64,000 nt of DNA, taken from the NCBI GenBank assembly GCA_000231825.2, contig JH720355.1, forward strand, positions 267,475 through 331,474, in the 5' to 3' direction. The position numbers and the translations under genes are program-made. Shown piece after piece: positions 38,031-52,200 of this stretch (its first letter is position 1; each line of letters opens with the position of its first letter). The notes below the pieces were generated by a model, which was not told the origin of the DNA, ran no database searches, and saw nothing but the letters and a program-made list of their open reading frames with translations. The stretch comes from Tetrahymena elliotti 4EA (taxonomy: Eukaryota > Ciliophora > Oligohymenophorea > Hymenostomatida > Tetrahymenidae).

Positions 38031-38591
38031 TCAATGTAATTGCAATTTTAAAATTTTTTTCTCTAACAATAATTGATAATTGAATTTTCTTCTGAAAAAT
38101 AACACAAAAATAAATTATCAATAAATTAAGAGTGAAGTTATCAACTAATACAAAACCTTTTTTTATTTATATTAACTATTGAACCAATATATTATTCTTT
38201 TACAAATATTTCTGATAATAAAATTAATACTGATAAAATTATAACCTGTTTGATCACACTATAATATTTTTAAATTTACATTTAAATATTTCAAATAATT
38301 TTGATATTTATAATTTAATAATTTTTAAAGAATACAAACAAACTAGAATAATATTTTTCTTATTAATTTATTGTTTTTTATTCATAAAAACTGATTTCAC
38401 TATTACTTTCTTCAAAATTATTTCTAGCCAAAATGATTAGAACTTTATGAATAAGGTTGCATATTTGGTTGCTGAATTTATTCTTCATTCATATTGATAA
38501 AAGTTAGCGTCATAAAATAAAAATTATTTTCAAAAAAAACATTTTTGATGGATAAATAAAAAAGAAACATCTTAAAGATAAAGATAAAATA
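38031..38591. other. Intergenic, no supported gene
   Basis: Upstream of the F-BAR start and downstream of surface protein A. A 26-codon - strand frame (MNEEQIQQPNMQPYSQS) near 38410-38487 lacks a usable splice donor, so it was not called. Confidence 0.45.
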
Positions 38592-41500
38592 TCATTTTAT
38601 TATTTAATCAAACTCACTTTCACCTTAATTTTTCCTTTATCCATTTTAAGGTTTCTTCATTTCAAGAGTTTATTTTAAGGGATTAGCTTAAGAGTGAGTT
38701 AATTAGACAAAGCATGTTTATAAAGATTCTGTTAAATCTTCTTACTCTAAATCTTCCTATTTTTCAATTTTTACTTTCTCTTAACCAAATTTAGAATATT
38801 AGGGTCTAGGAGAACCATATTCAGAATCACTTACCCTCTAAGTTACACTTTTAGATGCTGAATCTAACATTGCTTCACAAAAATTAGATTTAGCTTTAGG
38901 ATTAAATATAGAATTTTAATAAGACAGCTATGGTGAATCTTTAATGCTATATTGATTAAATTAATTTTTTGATTAGCTGGTCATCATATTCTGAACTTAA
39001 ATAAGCAGTTAGGTTCTCTCCTAATTTTATTACTTTATAGCTTCTATTTTAATAAAATAATTAATTAAAAATATTTCTTAAAATGATAAATGATAATTTA
39101 CAAGCTAGAGATTAAGATAGAGATTTATTTAGCATCTATGATTAGAGTTTATTTAGGTTATTATTAATATTTTCTATTTTAATTTTTGTTAAATTTAAAT
39201 AAACTTTCCTCCAATTCATTAAGCATCTGCCATCCTATTCCTTCTTAATTAATCCTAATTAAACTATGACATATTTGCAGCAAATCTTTTAAATAAGGTA
39301 TTTCAGAGCTTTATTTGCTCTGCTAGTCTAATTATCTAGCTTAAATTTGATTATTACCATTATTACACAACTTACATATGTGTAATGAATTAAAGCAATT
39401 AATATTTAAAATATTTAATAGGGGTATTACCTATAAAGATAAAATAAGAAAATGCAAGGTATCAATAGTAAATATGATATCATTTCCTATCTGAATAGAG
39501 AATGACTTTTAAAAGGCTGTTGTTTAATAACTATGAGAGCATAACTGAATATTATGATTATACACAAAATCAGAATAGAATCTTAATAATCATTTAAAAT
39601 AGTTGTTATAATAATAATTATGATTTTTAGGTACATTCTACAAAACTCCCAATAGTAATACTTTGGTTTGAACTCAACAAAGAAAAATCCAAATTTGTAT
39701 TTCAGAATGCATTTATCAATATTCTCATTTTTTGTTCCTTTACTTTTTTTTAAATAATACATCTGAACTAGTGGCATAAAGACCCAAATTAACAAGTTAG
39801 GTAAAACAAAAGCATAACTGAATTCGTTATAAGATTCATCCTCACACTTAACCTATGTATTGATGATTAAAAATTTTTAATCTCCTATTTAGCGACAAGC
39901 CAATGCTTTAGTGAAAAATGAAATACAGTCAGGTTAAAAGAAAAGGAAAACTATGTTAAACATTGTGTACTTATGATACTATCCTACTTCTTTTAGTTTA
40001 AATTTATTCATAGCAGCAAGTAATAAATATAAAAAAACTAAATTTATAATAGGATACAAAGACTATCCAACAATCATTACTTTTTCTTCTCCATAGTCTT
40101 TATACATATCTAAACTAAATAAACACTAAGTACTTACCATTAATCTACTTGATGGGGATCCTGCAAAAGTAGGTACTGAAGATAAAAATGTTGGTAAAAA
40201 TTTGGTATTAAATGAGAATAGCAAGGAAGATAATTGCAGGTAATTAATTAAAATTTTCATGTAATACGATGATTCATCTAATGTACAACTTCTTGAAAAA
40301 GGGAGCAGTTTAAGGATTCTGACATAGTTGCATAGAGACTCATAGGTATATCTCCCCATAAATAGGAATATACTAAAGTAGAGATAAATAAAAATAACTA
40401 TTGATGAAATAATAAATAAAGTTTTTTGATAGAATTGATCACTGCACTCTGAACATTAATATTATTAAAATGACTGAGCATATCTTTTACCCCAAGTTTA
40501 ACCTGTTGTGTCACACTTTTCACAGATTGGTCCTACATAACCTTCTATGCAACCCTCAATTGTATTACTTTACTCACTACAGATTAGTGGATTCATAAAA
40601 TTACATTCTAGTATTTCATCAGTTTGCTTACTAAATCTCCAATAGCCATCTAAAAGTGTCATTTGGTTGCCTATGCAATTTTAAACTTAGTTAGGACATT
40701 ATTTACAAACTTAAGAAGTTATTAATTTCAGATCATTTGTCTATAAATATTAATTATAGTCTTCTTGTGGATCAATTAATGAATACATACCTTAAGTACA
40801 TTCTTAACATGCAACAAGAGTAATTGATGATTATTAATTTGATTCTAAGCTAATTTAAGTTTATGAAGAAACTAAAATTTCTCCCTGTTTGCAAGGCCTG
40901 AAAGTTATTTAAGTAGGTACAAATGCAGAATAGCCTAATGAATTAAAGCTAAATTATATGTTTACAGAGCTTATAGATAAGAGAGGCTATGAAGTTAATG
41001 TTAAAGAATCATAGCTAAACATTTTTGTAGTTTCATCATATTATTTAATACCAATTAGAGACTGTCCTTTAAGCTCAATTATGCTATTTTATTTATTTAA
41101 GGAAGTTGCATTTTAGTTAATTTCTACTTAGATATAATAAGAATTCAATTCATTTAAAATTGTCTATTCATACTAGTTGCTCTTATATTTTTGCAAATTG
41201 ACACTCAAAGATCTTTATTCTTCATCTTACAATTCTATTTTAAATTAAAACAAACCACCACTCTATTAATTTTAGAAATTAATCGGATTTTTCATATTAT
41301 TCAAATTTCCTTCATAAATTAAAATCTAAAAAGAGCTTTGTTCTTGATTGGCTGATTGTAAAACCTTAAATATTAAAGGTAAAGTTCCTATGTTGTTTCC
41401 GTATATCTCAGCTTTGTTTTTAATTAACAAACAATTTATAGTGTATTTTTTCCATAAATTTATATCTTCATTTTTTATTCTGAGTGCACCTCCAATACTT

Positions 41501-44500
41501 GCTTAACTTCCTAAAATAGAACTTTGTTAATCTATTATAAAATGATTGACTTTATTCAAATAGATACTTCCGCCATTACCAGTAACTTTATTTCCAAAAA
41601 AAGTTGTGTTGGATATGACAAATTCTTATTTAATATCTTCTGCATATATACCTCCACCATTGACACCAATATTGCTTTTAAACTTGCTATCACTTATTTA
41701 AATTTTTGTTATACCTAAAAGTATTATATTACCTTCGTTACTCTCAAAATCAAAATTATACATAGACACAAAAGTAGATTATATTTTAATCAAATTATTC
41801 TAGATATTTAATTTATCTTTTGTCTCAGGGAAGGTGTTGTTAAAAATATAGCTTCCATTAATTTTAAGTGTATCTATAGATAGTACAATAGTTCCTTAGT
41901 TTTGTTGATCATATGATTTATCAGTTTGAAAGATTTAGATATCTCTATTATGTAAAGCTTCTAAACTTTTCATTTCTAAGCTGATAATTCCAATAAACTA
42001 CATAAAGAATGCATTTTACTAGGCAAAATTATTTTAGCAGTTTATTATTGATATGTTTTCAAACGTTACATTTGTACTCTAAAAAATATCAATAAGGGAG
42101 CTAAAAATACTATTTTATATTTTTAAATTTCTGACAATGATCTATTATGTTTTCATAGAATAGATCAAATTTTAATTAGTTGCACTAATATTCAAGTTAT
42201 CTATTTCCATATTACTTATTGTTAAATTTTGACAATTAGTAAAATTAAATAAATAATATTTTGTATCTATTTATTCTTAATCACTTTATTATAGAACTCT
42301 AACATTTGTTACTAACTCTAAATTCTTTATTACTACTCCATTTAGTATGATATTCGTTTTTTAATCAAATTGTATCTATGTATCTTACTAAAGTATTTGA
42401 TCAGAAAGGGTGATACTTTATAGTATAATATTTTTAGAATTTTAGTTTAGCTTAATTGCTTATTAAGATTTAGTTAAATTTAAGCTAAAACTTTCCATTA
42501 TAACATCAAAGCTCATATTTTCAAAAGAATTGCTTAAGATTTATAGATTGTTTTGACTGTAGTTTTAAGGCCTAAAAACAATATTAAGCGATTTTTATTT
42601 TAAAAAAGCCAAATTATCAATATAATTTCCTATGTAAACAGATAAAAGGTATAAAAAAGAAAGGCTTGTTGTGCTATAAATTTGCTAAAAGTATGTAAGT
42701 GAAGTTATGTAATTTTTATATTAGATTTAAAAATTACAATTAGCATTTGAAGAAAGAGGAGCAACTGATTAGCTATTTTCATAAAATCCATAATTTATTT
42801 TTTTTTCATAAATTGTATTTGAGGCAACTCCAATATAGTTAACTATCCTTTTTGCAGTAATTAAATTTACATATAAGAGTTAAGAGTCATTAAGTACTAA
42901 TGAATCTACCAAAATAATTGAACCAGTTTAAGCTTGAATGTATAGAGATTCAATCCTATTAACAAAAACGGCAATTATTTTATTTTCATCAATGAGTCTA
43001 ATATCTGTTATTCTATCTCTCCTGTTATATCTTCTAGCATATCCAATAAAAGATAAGTTCTATTATAAATAAATGTTTATTTAGAAAAATGAGCATATTA
43101 GCAAATATTAGTTGCCCATTACTATTTACTTCCATTCGTTATCAGGAAATGATAAATATTGTATAAGTGAGTAGTCTTTAAGACTTATAATTAAAATATA
43201 TCTCTCGCTTTAAAAGTTAATATATGTTCTCTAGTTATTCAAATCAAACTGTATAAGTTGAATAACTTTCTAAGTCAAATTATCATAGATTTGCTTCGTA
43301 ATTTATGTGATAGCTTATTAAAGAGGCTATAATTCAAATTCTAAATAGGTAGAAGAATCAATCATGTGGACTATTCCAGAGTTATCCAAACATATAAAAT
43401 CCTAGGCTGAATACATTTAAATCTAAAAGATTGGAGATATTATGTTTTGTTTAAATTAAACAAATGTTAAAGAACTAGTAAGTAAATCATATATTCCAAC
43501 TCTTCCTGAATCAGTCCCATAAATATATAACCATTTTTTAGATATAGAAGATCCAATTAAAAGACTGGTAGTAATATCTTCTAGGTTGTTAAGTTAAGTT
43601 TTAAAAATAAGATTAAAATTAAAATAATCATAATCTACAATAAAGTTGTCAGATGTATTTATAATTAATCTATCTGAACTTAATAATAAAACTCTTTTAA
43701 ATTAAAAATCTGTTAATTTTTTGTTTGGAGAATTTTACTAAAACTTGGTATTTTGGTCATTATAAATAAGGATTTAAGATTAAAAGAAAAATATGAATCT
43801 ATTTTAAGTTCCTCTTTAGAGCTACCTCATATCAAGAATATTTAAAGTGAAATAATTATAAAAATTAATTTAATAATTTTAGTAGATGTAAATGTTATTT
43901 TAGTAATCTGCTATTACAAAGTAGATACTATCTTATTGTTTTATTAAAAACTTGTGATTAACAGGTCGACTAATAATTCTTTAATATGGCCTTGTAAATA
44001 AAGCATAGTTCTATCTCCATACTCTTTATTAATTATAGATAAGAGCAGTATTGGACTTAAAATCTACTGAGTAATTAATTGGAGCAGGTTAAGTACCAGC
44101 TTGTATTTCCTCTATTGAATATGTAGAATCTGTTGTTTTTTGGGCATTATTTAGTACATTCTAAAAATTACCAAAGACATCAATATAATTGAACATATTG
44201 CTATCATCATCATAAATAATTTTAACTACCTATCCAATTTTATTTTGCTGATATGTGTTTGTCATAAACCCAGCTTACTAGTATGTTGTTAAACTGAAAA
44301 GGAGAATTTAGCCATATTGAATTTATGTTGTATAGTATGCTATAAGAGATTAGCTCTTTATATACGAGTATCCTACAAAAGCTCCTCCAGATGGAGATAT
44401 GAATGTTGCATATTAGACTGAACCTCTTAGATAGATATAAATAGCTATTTGAAATGAAATAAAAGTGAATATTTATAATTAAATTTATACTTTGACTAAA

Positions 44501-47500
44501 AATCATTTATTTTTTATTTTGTATTTTTTATTAGTCTTATTTTCAAAAAAAAGTTTAAAAAACCATAATCTCTATTAAATTATATTTTAAATTAGTCATT
44601 CATAGTTAATTTTTAAAAAAATTAAGTTTTTTTAAAAATATTAATGATTTAATTATTACCTGCAGAAGTCATAACAGCAATATGCTAATCTAGAACGTTT
44701 AAATTGATTATAGGATATAAAACATCGGAGAGACCTTTTAAGTAAGAACCAGTGAATGTATAGACTTCAATATAAGTTTTATAAACAAAAACTTACTGAT
44801 TTTCAAAATCAAGGGCTATTGATCCTCCAGATAGTAATTCTTGTAATAAAATTTATTAAAATAAAGAATAGTTGCTTTTTCTATCAAAGAAGACAATATT
44901 TTATTTATTTATTATGCAAACTACAATCTATTATGGGAAAAGACATTATTAATAGTTGTCGGTATTTAAAGTTGCTTATTAAGATATTCTACTTTATTCA
45001 TCTAGTTTTGATGATACTTTAATTAATCCATCTCCATATAAAAATAGTTCTTGAGTATTTTCATCCAAAAATAGGCCGTTTATTTTCTTTAGAAGGCTTG
45101 TTGAAGAAGTTAACTTTAAAGAATACTTCAAAGAAGGATCTGTGAAATTTCTAATAATAACTTCATCACTAATGCATGCTACTAAAATATTTAGAGTATC
45201 TGAAACTTAATATTTTTATATTGGTTCATTACTTGTTGAAAAAGTAATAGTTTCTATGAAATTGTCAGTATGTAATGAAAAGCAGCTTATAACTGAAGTA
45301 AACACAAAATACTTACCTTATAAAAAGCTTTGATAAACACTATTGATAGTATCTGCTTAATTAGTAGATTTTGAGTTAAAAACTATCTAAAAAAGCTTTC
45401 TATCATTATACATTGGAGCTACTCTTAGCTGGCCTGCTTACGTTCCTGTTATAATCATAGACTAAGCTTTGTTTGAAATAGCTGTAACAACATATTAAGT
45501 AGGAGTGTAGGTAAATCTACCATAAGGAACAAAAATAGGATCTTACCCTATTGTATAGTAAACTTCATATGTTAATGATGTATAACTGAGAGGTTATAAA
45601 GGAACTAATATAATTATATTTTAACCATTATTATTAACAACTTTCTTAAATTAAACAATGTCTGTCACAAAAAAGAAAGTTGCAATTTAAGTTTGAGTAT
45701 TGCTGTTTACATCTAAGTAAATAGTTGAATAATAGTTGTAATTGAGTATTTAATTTAATTAAACTATAAATAAATATTTTCCTTCTTCAAAGCTTTTAAC
45801 TGAAATTACTTTCCCTATTGTAACTGTGAATTGGTTCAATATGCTAAATTTTTAATCCAAAATGGTCAATTAGAAATTACTATCAAACAAAATAATATGA
45901 GTTCCTATTTTATATTTAAAAAGGTTTATAAAAATTAAAGTATTTAAATTTTACCTTGTGCTACACTAAAAAATTGATAACATGTTATAGGGCTATTACT
46001 TTTATACTAAATATTAGATAGATTTATACTCTGATTTTGTAAATCTATTTAATACACATTTAGGATATTATTTGTATCCAAAGTTATTATTTCATTTTAT
46101 TCTGAAAAAAAAGAGCTAACTAAATTTACAAATTAATTTTAATTATTTTTTGCTAAAACCTGCCTTTATTTATTCATGATTAAGGCCTATTTATTGAATA
46201 TAAGACAGATGTAATAACTATTTACAAGAATATTGCTATATTGATTTGAATCTAGTTGATACATATCCGTGTCTAACTAATTATAGAGGTTAAAAATGGT
46301 AATTTAATTACTATAAAGAGCAACTATGTATGTGGATTAATAATCTAATATATTCATGCACTTTTATCCTTAGAGGCTAACTTAATATAAATACTATGGT
46401 TACAAGGGATCAAGAGCTTTCCATACAATTATAAGTCCATCTTAGGAGCATGATGTTATAAAGTTGTACTTTTCGTTATATAACATCTTAGAAATTAAAC
46501 CATTATTTGCAATCACTCTATCTTAAAAGTCTTTTATAATTGACTTAGATAAATTTTTCTCTCCATCAATAATTTGAGCTTCTTAGTTTACCAAAATCAA
46601 AAAGTTTTTTAGAGTTTAATCTTTTTATAGAACCTCCAATCTTAACAAATTCAATGGGTTCTTAATTAAAGAGTATAAAGAGTCTAAACTTTTTTATGTA
46701 AACTAAGTATTTTACAAATTCGAACAATCAAAAGTAATCTGCCTTCTGTCTATTTAGTTATTAGACAATAATGCATAAATAAGTAGATTTTGGTCAATCA
46801 TAAGGTAGTTAAATGAGATCACATTACTTTAGTACTATAACACTCCTGCTAAGGTCTGTTATTATTCATTGACATAGAAAATTAAGATCTATTAGTTTGT
46901 GTTTGAAACTAGCAATACTTATGAAGATATATTTTAATTAGAGCATAACTATGCTTTAAATAGTAATAACTTGAGGGGTTGATACTACATTTAAAGATTA
47001 TTACATACAACATTTGATTATTAAATATGGTACATTTGAATTGACAAAGTGTTTTGAAAAATCAAATAGTAATACTTAATTAATCCAAATTATGTGTATT
47101 TTCCTTCCTAAATCTACCCGTTTATTTGATTGCAATAAAAATTTTAATTATTACCCAAAAGTGATAATTATTAATCTGCCTCTTTCTATCCTATATTTAG
47201 AACTTAAATTTGATAACTTTATTTATTTTAAGTTATAATAAAATCATCAAAAAAACTAATTGTTTATTATGGGGTGGTGAGTTTGATTTCATCAAAACTA
47301 GAAGATTTTCCAGCTTAGTCTATCACATTAAAGTATATTACAGAGTCATCATCGTTGTAAGATGTGTACACTATTTAATTTGCATTTGTAATATAGATTC
47401 TGCTAAAAACTTTAGCATAACCTTTCACAACAGTTGTTACGATATTTGTAATCGAATTAGTAGGTATCCACTCTAAAATTTATTTTGTGTTAGTGTTAAG

Positions 47501-48043
47501 TAGAAATAGCCTATTTTAAGTTAGTGAAATAGATTAAACTCCATTAGGAAACGAAATTGAGGTTATAAAAGATCCTGAATACTAATCAATCATGTTCATG
47601 AAAGTACTATATACTATGTATATAAGTTCGTCTTGAGTTCCATAATAGATGTATTTTATTTACTAACCCTTGTTTGTTAAAGTGGGATAGCTAAAAGAGT
47701 TAGTGCATTAGTAAGTATTTTAACAAATTTTACTAATTTAATTTGCTAAATAGGAATCTTCACATACTGTTACACATTTCTATTGATTTAGATTGTTTGA
47801 GTCCATATAAAATTAGAGATATTCCCATGGTTAGCATTAATTAGCAACACATATTCCTTTTTCACTCAAGATAAACCCATCATAGCATTTAGAACACTTT
47901 TATGCATCTGTGCTTAAGCCTGGTTAACACTACTCGCAGCCAGGTATAATGCATGTTTAAGCTTTTGAACTATGCAACATCAAGATTATGAATATAAAGG
48001 AAACTATTTTCTATTTGTAATTAAGTTATTACAATTTTCTCAT
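38592..48043 (-). CDS. Giant multi-pass membrane/surface protein, array member A
   Basis: ATG at 48043 gives MRKLQQLNYKQKIVSF followed by a hydrophobic stretch ending HSSKAQ, a clear signal peptide. Next is a Cys-rich module (CIIPGCEQC...KCSKCYDGF). A very long beta-rich ectodomain follows: repeats such as YDDDSNMFNYIDVFGNFQN, then Pmp-like beta-helix motifs (GNGGSIYL, GSQASIGGALRI, KNKAEIYGNNIG). Then comes a second Cys module (DGYWRF...CEQSNTIEGCIEGYVGPICEKC), and a membrane domain of roughly seven helices including FKPKYYYWEFCRMYLKI. The cytosolic tail is charged (EDLEQEDLTES) and ends at TGA 38592-38594. One intron, 44445-44659, shares its donor context with array member B; others exist. 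About 3,000 aa. Probably a plasma-membrane or ciliary-membrane receptor-like protein; ligand and role unknown. Confidence 0.78.
44445..44659 (-). other. Intron of member A at a position conserved in member B
   Basis: The - strand donor GTAATAATT follows an exon ending GACTTCTGCAG; the acceptor is CAAATAG. In member B the same exon end (ACTTCTGCAG) meets a donor at 55086. The 215-bp length is long for this window. Confidence 0.65.
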
Positions 48044-49210
48044 TTATGCTATCTATTTCTTTTCTGAACTTTTTAATAGTTTTATTATAATTCTTATTTT
48101 GTTTTTTTCAAGAAATTATGTTTTTTTGGTTTCATCTAACTTTTTTAAATGTTCTTTTTTCTAATTCTGTTATTTAAATTGTTTGTAGATTATAAAGGTA
48201 CATATAATTTGAATTATTAGTGCGTAATAGCAATTAACATTTTAATAGAATTTATTATTTATACTTACTGTTAGGAAAGTAGAACATGCTCTCTTTATAA
48301 ATCAAAAATTATGGCGTTTAAATTTGAATAGAATAGTCAAAACATTTTATTTAACTGAAGGTTTTCCAAATTTTCATTTATATATATAAATAATTTGTCA
48401 TTTTATAATTTTAAATTTCTTAAAAAATTTCTTTTCTTTACAAAGTATATATGTATTCTATTTGTATGTAGCCCCATAAATAAGGGCAGTACCCTAGGGT
48501 ACTATACATATATATATATATATAGCTTTCTATTAGACATTTTTCTTTTGAGTTAATATTAAAAAATTTAGGTGAAGTATCTAAAATTTATAGAAATGTA
48601 ATCCTTTTTTACATCAATACTCATTTTTATGTTATCTATTTTTATTAATTTTATGTCTATTCTTATATAAATTTAATATCTATTTATTGTTCTATAGTCA
48701 AAGCTGCTTTGGGTTGATTAATGTTCTTCTTTCTATTTATGTTAATTAAATTACAGTAAAAATTTAAAGGTGAAACAACTAAATAAAATTTGAAGTTAGT
48801 AAAAGCGAATAAAATTTTAATTTTAATTTATCATTTCATTTCTACTTACTATTATAAAATTCAAAAATAATCAACACCATTTTTTGAATAAAAGAAATTT
48901 TAAAATGTATTTAAACTTTTTCAAAGCTTTTATTAATATCAAAAGAAGATAAATAATTTTTAAATTTAAAGTTTAAAAAGTTTTATTTTCTCCAATTAAA
49001 AGGAGCTTTAAATCCAATATTTAAATATAATTTTCTTTTAAAGTTATTATGTAAATTATCTTAAAAAATAAAAAATTAAATGATTTTTACAGCTCAAAAA
49101 ATAACTTATAAAGATTATTTTCTAATTTCAATTAAAAAAAGATATTAATGTAAGACCAATTCATGAATTAAACAAATAATTTTATTCTTTTATAACCATA
49201 AACAAATAAT
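48044..49210. other. Intergenic between members A and B
   Basis: Holds the promoter of A and the 3' end of B. The only distinctive content is the second hairpin element at 48466-48524. A 49230-49550 frame on the + strand belongs to the shadow of B's tail, not to a gene. Confidence 0.5.
48466..48524 (+). repeat. Dispersed hairpin element, copy 2
   Basis: Reads ATGTAGCCCCATAAATAAGG then GC, then a perfect 16-bp palindrome at 48488-48503 (AGTACCCTAGGGTACT), then ATACA and a long TA run. A GCCC...GGGC stem precedes it. Same order and orientation as the copy at 31494-31548, with loop-length and stem changes that keep pairing. Confidence 0.75.
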
Positions 49211-52200
49211 CAATCTTTCTCTAATTCTATTGATTTTTAAATATTTTATAATTTTTTTAGATAACTATTCTTATTTGATGGTTTTTTTATTTCTCTTGTT
49301 TAATTTAACTAATTTATTTCGGAATTCAAATGGCTTGAAGCAAAATACTTTTGATGTGAACTCATACTCATTTCTTGATCTGTTTAACTTAGAATTTCTT
49401 TTAAATCTCCTTATAAAAATTTTTGATCTGATTAAACTTGAGACTCTGACTTTATGTTTAAGTTTTTGCTTTGGAAATTATCTTTACTTAATGGAGTATC
49501 GAGAAAATCCTTATTTTATTTTTTATATTAATAGTGAGACAATCTTTTAGTAAAATTTAATTGATCTTCATTTGAAAAATTTTTCCTTTAAATCTAAATC
49601 AAGGAATTTAAATTTATTTCTGAGATTTTATCATAAATTTTTTCTTAATTCCCAAATTTAATGAAATCTATTAATAAAATGAATAAAATATTGCTAAAAT
49701 AAATTGAAAAAATATTTACTTTATTAAGGAGAAGATAAATTCATCAGAGTCTTAATTTTTTAAAAATTCGCGTTCACACTTTATAATCTAATGTTGATAA
49801 GATTTGTATAAACCTTTCTCCATAGCAACAAGATTCTTCCACTTTTTTTTCTTTTACTAATACATGATAAAGCTTTGATTTACCTCATGCATAGCTTTTC
49901 ACAAAGATAATTTACAACGGAATTAAGTTAGTAAGTCAAATATTAGATCTTTATTTTAATAATTAAGTAAAGAATTATGGAGATATAGGAATAATGGATA
50001 ATAGCTAAAATTATCTAGAATATTTATTCAGAATACTATCTAGAAAGCTAGAATAAAAAAATGCATGGTACTAAAATAGCATAAGAAAGGTATTCTAGTT
50101 TTAAAATATGCTTAACTTTAAAAGGTTAAACTTTAATTACTAAAAAAATGTATGCAAAGATGATTATTATGCAAATTTAGGAAACCTAATCCTCATATTA
50201 ATTGAGAATTGTTGTTATTAAAATAATAATTATTTTTAAGTAAATCCTATATAAATCCCAATAGTAATATTTAGGCTTATATTCTTCATAGTAAACTCCA
50301 TACTTAAATTTAATGATACAAGTATCAAATTTTTGACTATTTTTGCTTATTTATTTTTTGAGAAAATAAAACTAAATAGTTGGCGTAGATATCCAAAATA
50401 ATAAATTAGGTATAACATAAGCATAACTAAAAATTCTATAGCTTTAATCATCACATTTGATAAGTATATTTATCATTTAAAATTTTTATTCTCCTATCTT
50501 ACGACAAGAAAGAGCTTTTGTGAAAAAGGACAAGCTATTGGGTTAAAAAAAAAGGAATAGAATATTAAACATAGTAAACTAATGATAACTGCGAACACTT
50601 TTAATTTTAAATATTTGAAAAATTTTTAGTAAGAAATAAAAAAGAAGCAAGCTCACAAAAGGAAATAGGGATTAGATTATTATCTCAATTCTTTCTTATC
50701 CATATTTTTCAACCATATCTAAACTAAAAAGACATTATGTACTGACTATAATTGTAGTTGAAGGTGACCCAGCTGCTAAAGGTATAGAAGTAAATATTGA
50801 AGGTAATATTTTTAAATTAAAATTAATTAGTAGGGATGATAACTACAAATAATTTAATAGTATTTTAATGTAGTCAGAAGATTGATCTTAAATACAGCTT
50901 TTAGAAAAAGGAAGAATCTTAAGTAGTCTTAAGTAAATACATTTACATTCATGAATATATTTCCCCATATACATAAATGTTGTTAAGTACAAGTAAATAT
51001 AGATCACCATTATAAATACTGTAACTGAAACTACCTAAATACTCTCATTGCTACATTAATCACATTGGTATTCTTAGAAAGTTTAGGCAAATCTCTTTCC
51101 CCAAATTCTACCACTTGTATCACATTTTTCACATAGTGGACCTATATACCCAGTTATGCAACCATTTATGGTAGAATTTTATTCACTGCATATAGATGGG
51201 TTTGCATAATTACATTAAAAGATATCATCAGTTTAATTAGAGAATCTCCAATAACCATCATTTAAAACCAAAGTATTACCTTAACAATGATTTAAAAATA
51301 TTGAACATTGCTTGCAAGCTTAGGAGTTCACAATTTTTATATCATTTTGCTCTTTATATTTTAAGTAATCAACTTAAGGATCAATTAAAGAATACTTACC
51401 TTCTGGGCACTCTTAACAGCTTATAAGATTCACATTTTAAGGAGCTGATTTATCACTTGTAATTTGTAAATTAGAAGTTACTAGTATTTCTCCTTTCTTA
51501 CAAGGCCTAAATTAAATTTTTGTAGCTAATTATTGAATATATTTTATTGATGTAAAAGAAAATTATATCTTTACAGATTATATAATGGTATCTGGTAAAG
51601 AAGTTAAAGTTAAAGATTCAAATTTAAACATTTAAGACGATTCATCATATTGTTTAATGCCAATTAAGGCTTCTCCTTTCAATTCAATAATTTCATCATA
51701 ATTACCTTTTTAAATTACATTTTAATCAATAGCTACTTAAATAAAATAGGAATTTAATTCATCAATAGTTGATTATTCATAAAGATTGTTCTTATATTTA
51801 GTTTAATTCACACTTAAAGCTCTTTCGTAATGATCTAATAATTAAATGTTAAACAAAAATAATCCACCACTTTAAACTTCTAAAAAATTTATTTAGTAGT
51901 CTGAATTTAAATTATCTAATTAGCCTTTAAACAATTAATTGTATTGGTGATCTTAAAAATTATAAGAATACTAGACTTAAAAGAATAAGGGAATAGTTCC
52001 AATATCATTTCCAAATATTTCAGCCTTATTTTATTACATCAAGCAATTTATTTTATATTATTTCCATTAGTAAATATTATTATTCATTATTCTAAAAGCT
52101 CCACCGATGCTAGCTTAGCCTTATTTAATTTCACTTAAATCATCTATGTCAAATTGCTTTACATTTTTTAAATAAATACTACCACCACTCCCACTTACTT

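Noticed and set aside
38410..38487. 26-codon - strand frame starting MNEEQIQQPNM, considered as a first exon of the F-BAR gene
   Set aside because: It meets TGA before any GT donor, and the F-BAR gene has a good ATG of its own at 38030.
44240..44506. 88-codon - strand frame within member A
   Set aside because: A different - frame gives coherent ectodomain sequence that continues past 44240, so this one is a shadow partly covering an intron.
49230..49550. 106-codon + strand frame
   Set aside because: Antisense shadow of the cytosolic tail of member B, whose ending resembles the tails of A and C.
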